A stretch of DNA of 64,000 nt from an uncultured Collinsella sp. (GTDB taxonomy: Bacteria > Actinomycetota > Coriobacteriia > Coriobacteriales > Coriobacteriaceae): positions 124,001-188,000 of the forward strand of contig UPXY01000001.1 of NCBI GenBank assembly GCA_900538305.1. The letters are read 5' to 3'. The position numbers were made by a program, and so were the translations under genes. Below the pieces are notes generated by a model. It did no database searches and was not told the origin of the DNA. It saw only the letters and a list, made by a program, of their open reading frames with translations. Positions 1-7,698 of the stretch are shown here, piece after piece; position 1 is the first letter of the stretch, and every line of letters begins with the position of its first letter.

Positions 1-20
1 CAGTAGATGGCGAACAGGGC

Positions 21-254
21 GTGTTGAACGCTGGAGCGACGCGTGCCTCCTACGACCTAGAGACAAAGCTCGACGCCGTGCGCGACCACCTCGACCGCGG
101 TAAGTCGATCCGCGAGGTCATGGTGAAATACCACATCGCCAGCGAGTCCTCGATCAAGTTATGGTGTAGAGCGTACCGGCGCGAGGGAGCCGAGGGGCTC
201 GAGCCGAAGCGGCGCGGTCGCCCACCGAAGAGCGAGGCGGGCACACGCGCGTGA
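21..254 (+). CDS. Orphan transposase-type helix-turn-helix protein (IS3 OrfA-like), possibly 5' partial
   Basis: Small basic protein with a helix-turn-helix of the kind found in OrfA of IS3/IS150-type insertion sequences: a YDLETKLDAV helix, a second helix around IREVMVKYHI, and a C-terminal RRGRPPK tail. The frame has no stop codon back to base 3, so the GTG at 21 may not be the true start and the gene may begin outside the window. No OrfB transposase follows: 255-393 is non-coding and the next gene is metabolic. It is therefore probably an insertion-sequence remnant, although a small domesticated DNA-binding protein cannot be excluded. Confidence 0.6.
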   Translation: MLNAGATRASYDLETKLDAVRDHLDRGKSIREVMVKYHIASESSIKLWCRAYRREGAEGLEPKRRGRPPKSEAGTRA

Positions 255-393
255 CGCGAACCTGAACTTCATATGATACTCATTCACTAGCATTATTATC
301 GGCTGTGCGACGTGCTAACATGAGCTGCAGTTATGGGAGGACGCGGCGGCGTGCATCTGGCCTTGCCGCACCCAAGCACGAGAAAGGATACCC

Positions 394-1578
394 ATGCTCA
401 ACGCGATTGAGATCTCGCCGAAGGTTTGGTGGGTCGGCGGCCTCGACTGGAACGAGCGCCAGTTCCACGGCTACACCACCGAGCGCGGCATCACCTACAA
501 CGCCTACCTCATCTTGGACGAGACCGTGACGCTTATCGATACGGCGAAGTCGACGTTCACCGACGAGTTCGTGCAGCGCATCTCGCAGGTTGTCGACCCC
601 GCGAAGATCGAGCTCATCGTGACGAACCACGTGGAGATGGATCACTCCGGCAGCCTTCCCGCAATCCACCGCCTCGCGCCGAATGCCCGTATCGTGGCGA
701 GCGCGCCTGCCGGTGTGAACGAGATTCGCGCGCATTACGGCATCGAGGTCGAGGGCGTGAAGACCGGCGATTCCATCTGCATTGGCGAGCGCACGCTCCA
801 CTTCGTGCAGACCCCCATGGTGCACTGGCCGGACAACATGGTCACCTGGTGCCCGGAGGACGGCATTCTCTTCTCGAACGATGCCTTTGGCCAGCACTTC
901 GCCACCACGAAGCGCTTCGACGACGAGAACGACCTCTGTGAGGTGTTCAAGCAGGCCAAGAAGTACTATGCGAACATCGTGTGGCCCTATGGCGCCCAGG
1001 TGCAGAAGGCCATGGCGGCCCTCGGGGGTCTCGATATCCGCCTCATCGCTCCCTCGCACGGCGTGATCTGGCGCAGCCATATCCCAGAGATCCTCGAGAA
1101 GTACCAGGCGTGGAGCACATACCAGACCGAGGAGAAGGCCGTCGTGGTGTTCGACTCCATGTGGCACTCCACCGAGAAGATGGCGCGCGAGATCTGCGAC
1201 GCGTTTATCAAGGAGGGCGTGACGGCGCAGCTCATCGATGTGAAGACCACGCATATCTCCGATATCATGCTCTACCTCTGCGACGCTCGCTATGTGGCGT
1301 GCGGATCGCCCACGCTCAACTCGAACATGATGCCCACCATGGCGAGCTTCCTCACCTACCTGCGCGGCCTTTCGCCTAAGAACGACCAGCGCATCGGCAT
1401 CGCCTTCGGTTCCTACGGCTGGGCGCCGCTCGGCCCCAAGCAGGTCTACGCCGAGATGGAGAACATGAAGTTCAACATGGCGTGCCCTGTCGTGGCGCAG
1501 CAGTGGATTCCGAGCGAGGAGAACCTCGCCGAGCTGCAGGCTACCGTGACGAAGATCATTGAGGATGCCCGCGCGTAG
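394..1578 (+). CDS. fprA: A-type flavoprotein (flavodiiron O2/NO reductase)
   Basis: Flavodiiron proteins reduce O2 to water and/or NO to N2O at a non-haem di-iron site next to FMN, protecting anaerobes. The beta-lactamase-like domain carries the ligand motif H79-x-E81-x-D83-H84, then MVHWPD, SNDAFG and APSHG, which supply the remaining metal ligands. From about residue 250 a flavodoxin domain begins (FDSMWHST phosphate loop). The length of 394 residues is normal for the core two-domain type, with no rubredoxin or flavin reductase extension. ATG at 394 has the Shine-Dalgarno GAAAGGA. A strong terminator follows, so it is probably monocistronic although it precedes the hydrogenase operon. O2 versus NO preference cannot be read from the sequence. 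Confidence 0.93.
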   Translation: MLNAIEISPKVWWVGGLDWNERQFHGYTTERGITYNAYLILDETVTLIDTAKSTFTDEFVQRISQVVDPAKIELIVTNHVEMDHSGSLPAIHRLAPNARIVASAPAGVNEIRAHYGIEVEGVKTGDSICIGERTLHFVQTPMVHWPDNMVTWCPEDGILFSNDAFGQHFATTKRFDDENDLCEVFKQAKKYYANIVWPYGAQVQKAMAALGGLDIRLIAPSHGVIWRSHIPEILEKYQAWSTYQTEEKAVVVFDSMWHSTEKMAREICDAFIKEGVTAQLIDVKTTHISDIMLYLCDARYVACGSPTLNSNMMPTMASFLTYLRGLSPKNDQRIGIAFGSYGWAPLGPKQVYAEMENMKFNMACPVVAQQWIPSEENLAELQATVTKIIEDARA

Positions 1579-1608
1579 CCTTTCGTACCAGCACGGGTGA
1601 TGCAAAAC

Positions 1609-1652
1609 GACCGTTGCAGGTGGCCTCTTGGCTCCTGCAACGGTCTTTTTTT
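1609..1652 (+). terminator. Rho-independent terminator of fprA
   Basis: A perfect 12-bp stem (GACCGTTGCAGG with CCTGCAACGGTC), a 13-nt loop and a run of seven T, 30 bases after the fprA stop. Confidence 0.92.
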
Positions 1653-1837
1653 CGAACTGCGGCTGCGGCAGGCGATCCCGTGCTGGTGTGGTATCGGGAA
1701 CAATCCAGATGGGAATGGCCGTTCACAGCCGATTATCGACCGTACACCGTGTGATTTCGCTACAATAGGTAAAAGTTTGGAGTTGTGTGGAGACGCCCCG
1801 AGCTACAACTTGATCACCTCGATAGAGGAGGAGACGC

Positions 1838-4714
1838 ATGGGTCTTATTGCGGCACTCGTCTTCATGCCGCTCGCTGTAGCGGTATTGCTTATGCTGTTC
1901 CGCACCGATCGCGTACGCGACGTCATCGTGGTGGGGTCCGCCGCGATTATCGCCGTGGTGAGCGTCGCGACAGCGGTGGCATATCTGGGCAAGCCGACGA
2001 GCTTCGCATTCACGCCGGAGCTTTCGCTTGCAGGGAATTACGTTGCCGTTGCGGTCGACCTCTTCCTCTGCGGCTTCGTGTTCGTGCTGGCGATTCGCTG
2101 CCGCAACCGCACCATGCTCGCGCTCTCTGCCGTCCAGCTTGCGGTGTCGATCTGGTGCGGGTCGTTCGCCCTGCATCCGGAAGACGCGAGCGCGGCGCCC
2201 ATGTATATCGACACCCTCTCGGTCATCATGGTGCTCATCGTGGGCCTCGTGGGCAGCGCGATCTGCATCTACGCCCTCGGCTACATGAAGGACTTCCAGC
2301 ATCACGAGGACGAGGCGGCTGAAAAGCGCGGCGAGCAGGCGCAAGATCGCCGTCATCAGTTCATCGCCCTCATGTTCCTCTTTCTGTCTGCGATGTTCAT
2401 CATCGTGACCGCGGACAACCTCGACTGGCTCGTTGCGGGCTGGGAGATTACCACCGTGTGCTCGTACCTCATGATCGGTTTCACGCGCACGGCGGACGCT
2501 AAGCGCAGCGCAACGCTTCAGATCAACCTCAACATGGTGGGCGGCCTGGCGTTTCACGTGGCACTGGTGATGCTGCACATCGCGGGCGTGCCGCTCGCGA
2601 TCAACAGCCTCGCCGATATCGCGGCAGGACCGCAGGCGCCGCTGCTCATCATGCCGCTGCTCATGCTCTCCATCGCCGGCCTCACCAAGGCGGCTCAGAT
2701 GCCGTTTCACAAGTGGCTGCTCGGCGCCATGGTCGCACCGACCCCCACGAGCGCGCTGCTGCATTCCTCGACTATGGTCAAGGCGGGCGTGTTCCTGCTC
2801 GTGAAACTCGCCCCGCTCTACATGGTCTACCCGGCGGCATCCATCATGGTCGTCATGGTGGGCGGCGCGACGTTCGTGCTCTGCAGTTTCCTCGCCATTA
2901 GTCAGAGCAACGCCAAGCGCGTGCTCGCCTATTCCACGATCGCGAACCTCGGCCTCATCTCGGCTTGCGCGGGCGTGGGTACCGCCGAGGCGGTCTGGGC
3001 GGCCGTGTTCCTCATCATCTTCCACACCGTTTCCAAGTCGATTCTCTTTTTGTGCGTCGGTACGGTCGAGCATCGCATTGGAAGCCGCAACATCGAGGAC
3101 ATGGACGGGCTCTTCGCGCGCCTGCCGCACCTCACGCGCTTCATGATGCTTGGCATCCTAGGTATGTTCGTGGCGCCGTTCGGCATGCTCATCTCCAAGT
3201 GGGCGACGCTCGTGTCGTTCGCCGAAACGGGTAACGTGATCTTCCTCATCTTGCTCGCGTTCGGCTCGGCGGCGACGTTCTTCTTCTGGGCGAAGTGGCT
3301 CGGCAAGCTCGCCGGTGTGCCGCAGAGGGCTGAAAACGTCGAGGGCGCCGTTCATAAGAGCGAGTGGTTCGCCATCGGGTTCATCGCCGTGCTGCTTCTG
3401 GGTTGCTGCCTGGGGCTCCCGATGATCTCCACGCAGGTTGTGAGCCCCTATCTCGAGTACGTGTTCCAGAGCAGCCCGCAGTTCATCGGCGTCGATAACA
3501 TGGTCATCATGGTTGTTATCGTGGCCTTCATCGCCATCGTGCTGCTCACCCCTTGGGGGCGCGCGACCAAGAAGCGCCGCGTCGAGGTCTACCTGGGCGG
3601 CACCTGCACCGACCCCGATAGCCGCCGCTTCCATGGCGCCATGGGCCGCACCATGACGTCTACGAAGCGCAACTGGTACATGGAAGACGTCTTCCCCGAA
3701 TCGGCCATAACGAACATCGGCCTCGTCGTGACGACGGCCATCCTGCTCATGGCATTCGCCGCCACCTTCATCTTCGACGCGGACTTCCTCTCGGCGAGCT
3801 CGTTCTACATGGAGCGCACCGTGCTCCTCGTGGGGCCGGAGCTGCCGGGTCTTCTGCTGGGCGTCGTCGTGTTCGCCGTGTGCGCACCAATCCTGGGCTG
3901 CTTGCTCGACGGCCTCGATCGCAAGGTGAGTGCCCATATGCAGGGGCGCGTCGGTCCCAAGCTGCTGCAGCCCTATTATGACGTGCGCAAGCTGCTGGGC
4001 AAGGAGGATGCGAGCGTCAACGCCGTCGACGAGGCATACGTGACGTGCGCGCTCATCTTCTGCATGCTTGCGGGCGGTATGTTCGTTTCGGGTTCCAACC
4101 TGCTCATGTGCATCTTCCTGGTGACGCTCGCCACGCTCTTCATCATCATCTCGGCGTACTCTGCGCGCAGCCCCTTCGCCGACACCGGCGCGGATCGCGA
4201 GTGCCTACAGGTCATGAGCTACGAGCCCATGCTTCTCATCATGTCGGTGGGCTTCTTCACCGCCACGCAGTCCTTCGATGTGGCGCAGCTCTGGAACCTC
4301 GACATGCCGATTATCGTGTCGCTCGTGCCGATCTTCTGCGGCCTTTTGTTCATCCTCACGATCAAGCTGCGCAAGAGTCCGTTCGACCTCTCGTACAGCC
4401 ACCATGCGCACCAGGAGCTCGTCAAGGGCATCACGACCGAGATGAGCGGCCGTACGCTCGCCAAGGTCGAGATCATGCACTGGTGCGAGAGCGTGCTCTT
4501 CCTCATGTGGGTGGGCATGTTCTTCGTGTGGAACAATCCCGCATCGATCGCGCTCGCCGTGGCCGTCGTTGCCGTGACCTGGTTCTTCGAGGTCTTCATC
4601 GACAACAACTTCGCCCGTATGAAGTGGCAGAGCTGCCTTAAGTACGCATGGATCGTCGCGCTCGTCGTGGGCGTTGTGAACCTGTTCTACGTGCTCATCA
4701 CCCCGTTCATCTAG
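1838..4714 (+). CDS. echAB: Ech hydrogenase membrane subunit: fused antiporter-like (EchA/NuoL) and NuoH-like (EchB) protein
   Basis: Membrane arm of an energy-converting [NiFe]-hydrogenase. Residues about 1-640 are a NuoL/HyfB/MrpA-type proton-pumping subunit with many membrane helices and the family signature HKWLLGAMVAPTP near residue 290. Residues about 665-958 are a NuoH/HycD/EchB-type subunit, which anchors the hydrogenase module (DGLDRKVSAHMQGRVGP and PYYDVRKLLGKE near the start of this half). In known Ech complexes these are separate proteins of roughly 600-650 and 300 residues; here one uninterrupted frame spans both. ATG at 1838 is preceded by GAGGAGG. It is the first gene of a tightly packed operon with echC, D, E and F. 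A sequencing error that removed a stop cannot be fully excluded, but codon use is continuous through the junction. Confidence 0.9.
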   Translation: MGLIAALVFMPLAVAVLLMLFRTDRVRDVIVVGSAAIIAVVSVATAVAYLGKPTSFAFTPELSLAGNYVAVAVDLFLCGFVFVLAIRCRNRTMLALSAVQLAVSIWCGSFALHPEDASAAPMYIDTLSVIMVLIVGLVGSAICIYALGYMKDFQHHEDEAAEKRGEQAQDRRHQFIALMFLFLSAMFIIVTADNLDWLVAGWEITTVCSYLMIGFTRTADAKRSATLQINLNMVGGLAFHVALVMLHIAGVPLAINSLADIAAGPQAPLLIMPLLMLSIAGLTKAAQMPFHKWLLGAMVAPTPTSALLHSSTMVKAGVFLLVKLAPLYMVYPAASIMVVMVGGATFVLCSFLAISQSNAKRVLAYSTIANLGLISACAGVGTAEAVWAAVFLIIFHTVSKSILFLCVGTVEHRIGSRNIEDMDGLFARLPHLTRFMMLGILGMFVAPFGMLISKWATLVSFAETGNVIFLILLAFGSAATFFFWAKWLGKLAGVPQRAENVEGAVHKSEWFAIGFIAVLLLGCCLGLPMISTQVVSPYLEYVFQSSPQFIGVDNMVIMVVIVAFIAIVLLTPWGRATKKRRVEVYLGGTCTDPDSRRFHGAMGRTMTSTKRNWYMEDVFPESAITNIGLVVTTAILLMAFAATFIFDADFLSASSFYMERTVLLVGPELPGLLLGVVVFAVCAPILGCLLDGLDRKVSAHMQGRVGPKLLQPYYDVRKLLGKEDASVNAVDEAYVTCALIFCMLAGGMFVSGSNLLMCIFLVTLATLFIIISAYSARSPFADTGADRECLQVMSYEPMLLIMSVGFFTATQSFDVAQLWNLDMPIIVSLVPIFCGLLFILTIKLRKSPFDLSYSHHAHQELVKGITTEMSGRTLAKVEIMHWCESVLFLMWVGMFFVWNNPASIALAVAVVAVTWFFEVFIDNNFARMKWQSCLKYAWIVALVVGVVNLFYVLITPFI

Positions 4715-4726
4715 GAAGTGAGTGTC

Positions 4727-5164
4727 ATGGGTTATTCTTCGAAATCGCCGTGGCTCATCCACTACGATGGGTCGAGCTGCAACGGCTGTGACATCGAGGT
4801 TCTCGATTCGCTCATGCCGCTCTACGACATCGAGCGCTTCGGCATCATCAACACCGGCAATCCCAAGCATGCCGACATCTTCCTCGTCACGGGTGCGGTG
4901 AACCACCAGAACATGAACGTGGTGAGGCACATCTACGATCAGATGCTCGAGCCGAAGGTCGTTGTTGCGTGCGGTATCTGTGCCTGCACAGGCGGCGTGT
5001 TCCGCGATGCGTACAACGTGATCGGCGGCGTGGACAAGGCGATTCCGGTGGACGTGTACGCGCCGGGCTGCGCGGTGCGTCCCGAAACCATCATCGATGC
5101 CGTGCTCAAGGCCGTCGAGATCCTCGACGAGAAGGCGGCCAAGCTCGCACAGGAAAAGAAGTAG
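4727..5164 (+). CDS. echC: Ech hydrogenase small subunit (EchC, NuoB-like)
   Basis: Electron-transfer subunit of the hydrogenase; it carries the proximal [4Fe-4S] cluster next to the NiFe site. The N-terminus has the family pattern SPWLIHYDGSSCNGCDIE with the C-x2-C pair; further cysteines lie in CGICACTGG and APGCAVRPE, giving the four ligands expected of NuoB-type subunits. Its 145 residues match the family. ATG at 4727 is preferred because AGGAAG (4713-4718) lies 8 bases upstream; a GTG at 4718 overlaps that Shine-Dalgarno sequence. Only 12 bases separate it from echAB. Confidence 0.93.
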   Translation: MGYSSKSPWLIHYDGSSCNGCDIEVLDSLMPLYDIERFGIINTGNPKHADIFLVTGAVNHQNMNVVRHIYDQMLEPKVVVACGICACTGGVFRDAYNVIGGVDKAIPVDVYAPGCAVRPETIIDAVLKAVEILDEKAAKLAQEKK

Positions 5165-5174
5165 GAGGGCGCGG

Positions 5175-5858
5175 ATGTATACGACCGAATTCGTTGATAT
5201 CCCCTTGAGCGAGCTGCTCACGCGCGTGCAGACGCTCAAGCACCAGGGGTTCCGCTTCATCCAGCTGTGCGCCGAGACCACGGCAGCCGGCATCGACCTG
5301 CTCTACACGTTCTACGATGAGACTTGTGATAACGCGCTCAACCTTTGCGTTTATGGAATCGACCACGACTCCGAGGTGCCGTCGATCCAGGGGCTGTACT
5401 TCGCGGCGTTCAGCTACGAGAACGAGACGCACGACCTCTACGGCGTGAACTTCATCAACATGCAGCTCAATTTCGGTGGGAACTTCTTCAACGTCGCCTG
5501 CGACGAGCCCATGACCATCATCACACCCGAGATGAAGGCCGAGCGCGAGAAGCTCGCCAAGCAGCAGGCAGCTGCCGCGGCGAAGGCGCGCAAGGCGGCA
5601 GAGGAAGCGCAAGCGGCCGAGGCCGATGGCGCGGCTGGCGAGAAGCATGCGGCTGTTGAGGCGGGCAAGAGCGCTGGCGCCGTGGCCGACAAAGCCGACC
5701 CGGCCGCCGCCTCTGTTCCTGTTGCGGGGGCGTCCGACGAGGATCGCGCCGCCAAGATGGAGGCGAAGCTTGCCGCGATGGATCCCGAGAAGGCAGCGAA
5801 GGTTCGCGCGGCGCTCGCCGCCAAGGCAGCCAAGGCTGCAGCGAAGGATGGTGAGTAA
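5175..5858 (+). CDS. echD: Ech hydrogenase 30-kDa-type subunit (EchD, NuoC-like) with Ala/Lys-rich tail
   Basis: Residues 1-118 are the NuoC/EchD fold that binds the large subunit; the hallmark NuoC motif appears as YENETHDLYG near residues 81-90. Residues about 120-227 form an Ala-, Lys- and Glu-rich low-complexity extension (repeated AAKARKAAEE-like and AAKAAKAAA runs) that ordinary EchD proteins lack. ATG at 5175 has GGAGGGCG upstream; the frame is open further upstream but that would overlap echC. The stop nearly touches the start of echE. The tail is probably helical or disordered; its role is unknown, but echF has a similar one. Confidence 0.9.
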   Translation: MYTTEFVDIPLSELLTRVQTLKHQGFRFIQLCAETTAAGIDLLYTFYDETCDNALNLCVYGIDHDSEVPSIQGLYFAAFSYENETHDLYGVNFINMQLNFGGNFFNVACDEPMTIITPEMKAEREKLAKQQAAAAAKARKAAEEAQAAEADGAAGEKHAAVEAGKSAGAVADKADPAAASVPVAGASDEDRAAKMEAKLAAMDPEKAAKVRAALAAKAAKAAAKDGE

Positions 5859-5860
5859 GC

Positions 5861-6949
5861 ATGGCAACCCGTTCGGTTCTTCCCTTCGGCCCGCAGCACC
5901 CGGTACTGCCCGAGCCGATCCATTTGGATCTTGTCGTACAGGATGAACACGTCATCGAGGCGATTCCGCAGATCGGCTTCGTGCATCGCGGTCTCGAGAA
6001 GCTCGTCGAGAAGCGCGACTTCAACCAGTTCGTCTATGTGGCGGAGCGAACGTGCGGCATCTGCAGCGCCGGGCATGGCTGGGGCTATGTGAGCGCTACC
6101 GAAAAGCTCATGGGACTCGAGATGCCGCGCCGCGTCGAGTACCTACGCACGATCATCGAGGAGCTTTCGCGCATCCACTCGCATCTGCTGTGGTTGGGTC
6201 TGCTTGCCGACGCCTTCGGTTTCGAGTCGCTCTTTAACCACTGCTGGCGTCTGCGCGAGACCATCCTCGATATCTTCCAGCGCACCTGCGGCGGTCGCAT
6301 CATCCTCTCGATCATGATCGTGGGCGGCATGGCGCACGATATCGAAGACTCCGAGCTGCGCGCCATCTGCGAGAAGCTCGATTCGCTTAAGCGCGACTAC
6401 AACGAGATCGTTAATACCATGCTGAACGACGCCTCGGTGAAAGACCGCCTATGCGGCGTAGGCTACATTAGCTTCGAGGACGCGCTCGAGCTTTCGATGG
6501 TCGGCCCCTTCGCGAAGGGTTCCGGCGTGGAACACGACATGCGCACCACCGGCTACAGCGCTTATGGCGACCTGGAGCATTTCGAGCCCATCATCTCGAA
6601 CGAGTGCGACTGCTATGCGCGCTGCAAGGTGCGCTGCGCCGAGATTCCGCAGGCCATCGACATCATCAAGGAACTCGTCGCGAAGATTCCGAACGACGGC
6701 ATCGGCGGAAAGCCGAAGGCGAAGGTCGTACCCGAGGGTCAGAGCCACGTGCTCATCGAGCAGCCGCGCGGCGAGGCGTTCTACTACGTGCGCGGCAACG
6801 GTACGAAGTACCTCGACCGCTTCCGCCTGCGCACCCCAACGTCGCAGAACCTCGGCGGTTTGGTGCGCGCGCTGCAGGGCGTCGACCTCGCCGACGTGCC
6901 GATGATTATCCTTACCATCGACCCGTGCATCAGCTGCACGGAAAGGTAG
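5861..6949 (+). CDS. echE: Ech hydrogenase large subunit with NiFe site (EchE, NuoD-like)
   Basis: Catalytic subunit. Both NiFe-ligand cysteine pairs are present: RTCGICSAGH (C65, C68) and DPCISCTER (C356, C359). This marks a functional group 4 [NiFe]-hydrogenase rather than a complex I NuoD, which has lost these cysteines. The protein ends directly after DPCISCTER, so there is no C-terminal extension for a maturation endopeptidase to remove. It is 362 residues long. The start at 5861 lies 2 bases after the echD stop. The complex should couple reduced-ferredoxin oxidation and H2 evolution (or the reverse) to ion translocation at the membrane. No hyp maturation genes are in the window, so they must lie elsewhere. 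Confidence 0.95.
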   Translation: MATRSVLPFGPQHPVLPEPIHLDLVVQDEHVIEAIPQIGFVHRGLEKLVEKRDFNQFVYVAERTCGICSAGHGWGYVSATEKLMGLEMPRRVEYLRTIIEELSRIHSHLLWLGLLADAFGFESLFNHCWRLRETILDIFQRTCGGRIILSIMIVGGMAHDIEDSELRAICEKLDSLKRDYNEIVNTMLNDASVKDRLCGVGYISFEDALELSMVGPFAKGSGVEHDMRTTGYSAYGDLEHFEPIISNECDCYARCKVRCAEIPQAIDIIKELVAKIPNDGIGGKPKAKVVPEGQSHVLIEQPRGEAFYYVRGNGTKYLDRFRLRTPTSQNLGGLVRALQGVDLADVPMIILTIDPCISCTER

Positions 6950-6955
6950 GCGGGA

Positions 6956-7561
6956 ATGGGAACTTTCAAGCTGGGGAAGATGACGCTCCGCTCGCTTATG
7001 CACAAGCCGGTGACGGTGCGCTACCCGTATGAGAAGCGCGACTTCGAGAAGCTCTTCCCGCAGATGCGCGGCCATGTGGTAAACGATATCGACGCGTGCA
7101 TCCTGTGCGGCATGTGCCAGCGCGTGTGCCCGGTGGGCGCGATCACCGTCGACCGCAAGGCCGGCGACTGGACGATCAACCCCTATAGCTGCATCCAATG
7201 TGCAAGCTGCACGCATGAGTGTCCGAAGAGCTGCCTGTCTATGGGCTTGTGGCCAACCGAGCCCACGACGGAGATTTCTTCGATTACCCTGCACAAGGAC
7301 ATGCCTGCGAAGCCGGCGAAGGCAGCGGGTGCTGCCGCTAAGGCGGATGGCGCCGCTTCTGCCGGAGCCGCCACAACCGCAGCGAAGCCCAAACGCGAGC
7401 TCACGCCCGAGCAGCAAGCTCGCGTCGAGGCAGCCCGCAAGGCGGCGGCTGCGAAGAAGGCCGCCAAAGCTGCTGGAGAAGCGAATGCCAAGGAACCTGC
7501 TGCGAAGGCCGCTGCGCCGGTGGCCCAGGCCGAACCCACTGCGGAGGGTGCAAAAGAATAG
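6956..7561 (+). CDS. echF: Ech hydrogenase 2x[4Fe-4S] ferredoxin subunit (EchF, NuoI-like) with Ala/Lys-rich tail
   Basis: Electron-input subunit. It has two classical clusters: C48-x2-C51-x2-C54-x3-C58 (CILCGMCQRVCP) and C79-x2-C82-x2-C85-x3-C89 (CIQCASCTHECP). The conserved part ends near residue 110; residues about 115-201 are a low-complexity tail rich in Ala and Lys, like that of echD. The start at 6956 (GTAGGCGGGA upstream) is 6 bases after the echE stop. It is the last gene of the operon, followed by a terminator. Ferredoxin is the expected redox partner, by analogy with characterised Ech enzymes. Confidence 0.93.
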   Translation: MGTFKLGKMTLRSLMHKPVTVRYPYEKRDFEKLFPQMRGHVVNDIDACILCGMCQRVCPVGAITVDRKAGDWTINPYSCIQCASCTHECPKSCLSMGLWPTEPTTEISSITLHKDMPAKPAKAAGAAAKADGAASAGAATTAAKPKRELTPEQQARVEAARKAAAAKKAAKAAGEANAKEPAAKAAAPVAQAEPTAEGAKE

Positions 7562-7584
7562 GCGTTCCCAAGCCGTCGAGTAAG

Positions 7585-7618
7585 AACCGCCTTCCGGATT
7601 ACCGGAGGGCGGTTTTCG
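7585..7618 (+). terminator. Terminator of the ech operon
   Basis: A 13-bp stem with one G-T mismatch (AACCGCCTTCCGG paired with CCGGAGGGCGGTT) around a tetraloop, followed by TTCG. It lies between the convergent ech operon and murE, and could serve both directions. Confidence 0.8.
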
Positions 7619-7698
7619 TATCTCTCGCGAAACATAGTGGCGCAATTCGGGTGCGCGATCGGCAAGGCCGATGGCTGCTCTTTCGGGCATCCGCTTTG

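Noticed and set aside
4718..4729. GTG at 4718 as echC start
   Set aside because: It overlaps the Shine-Dalgarno sequence AGGAAG; ATG 4727 has ideal spacing and matches the family's N-terminus.
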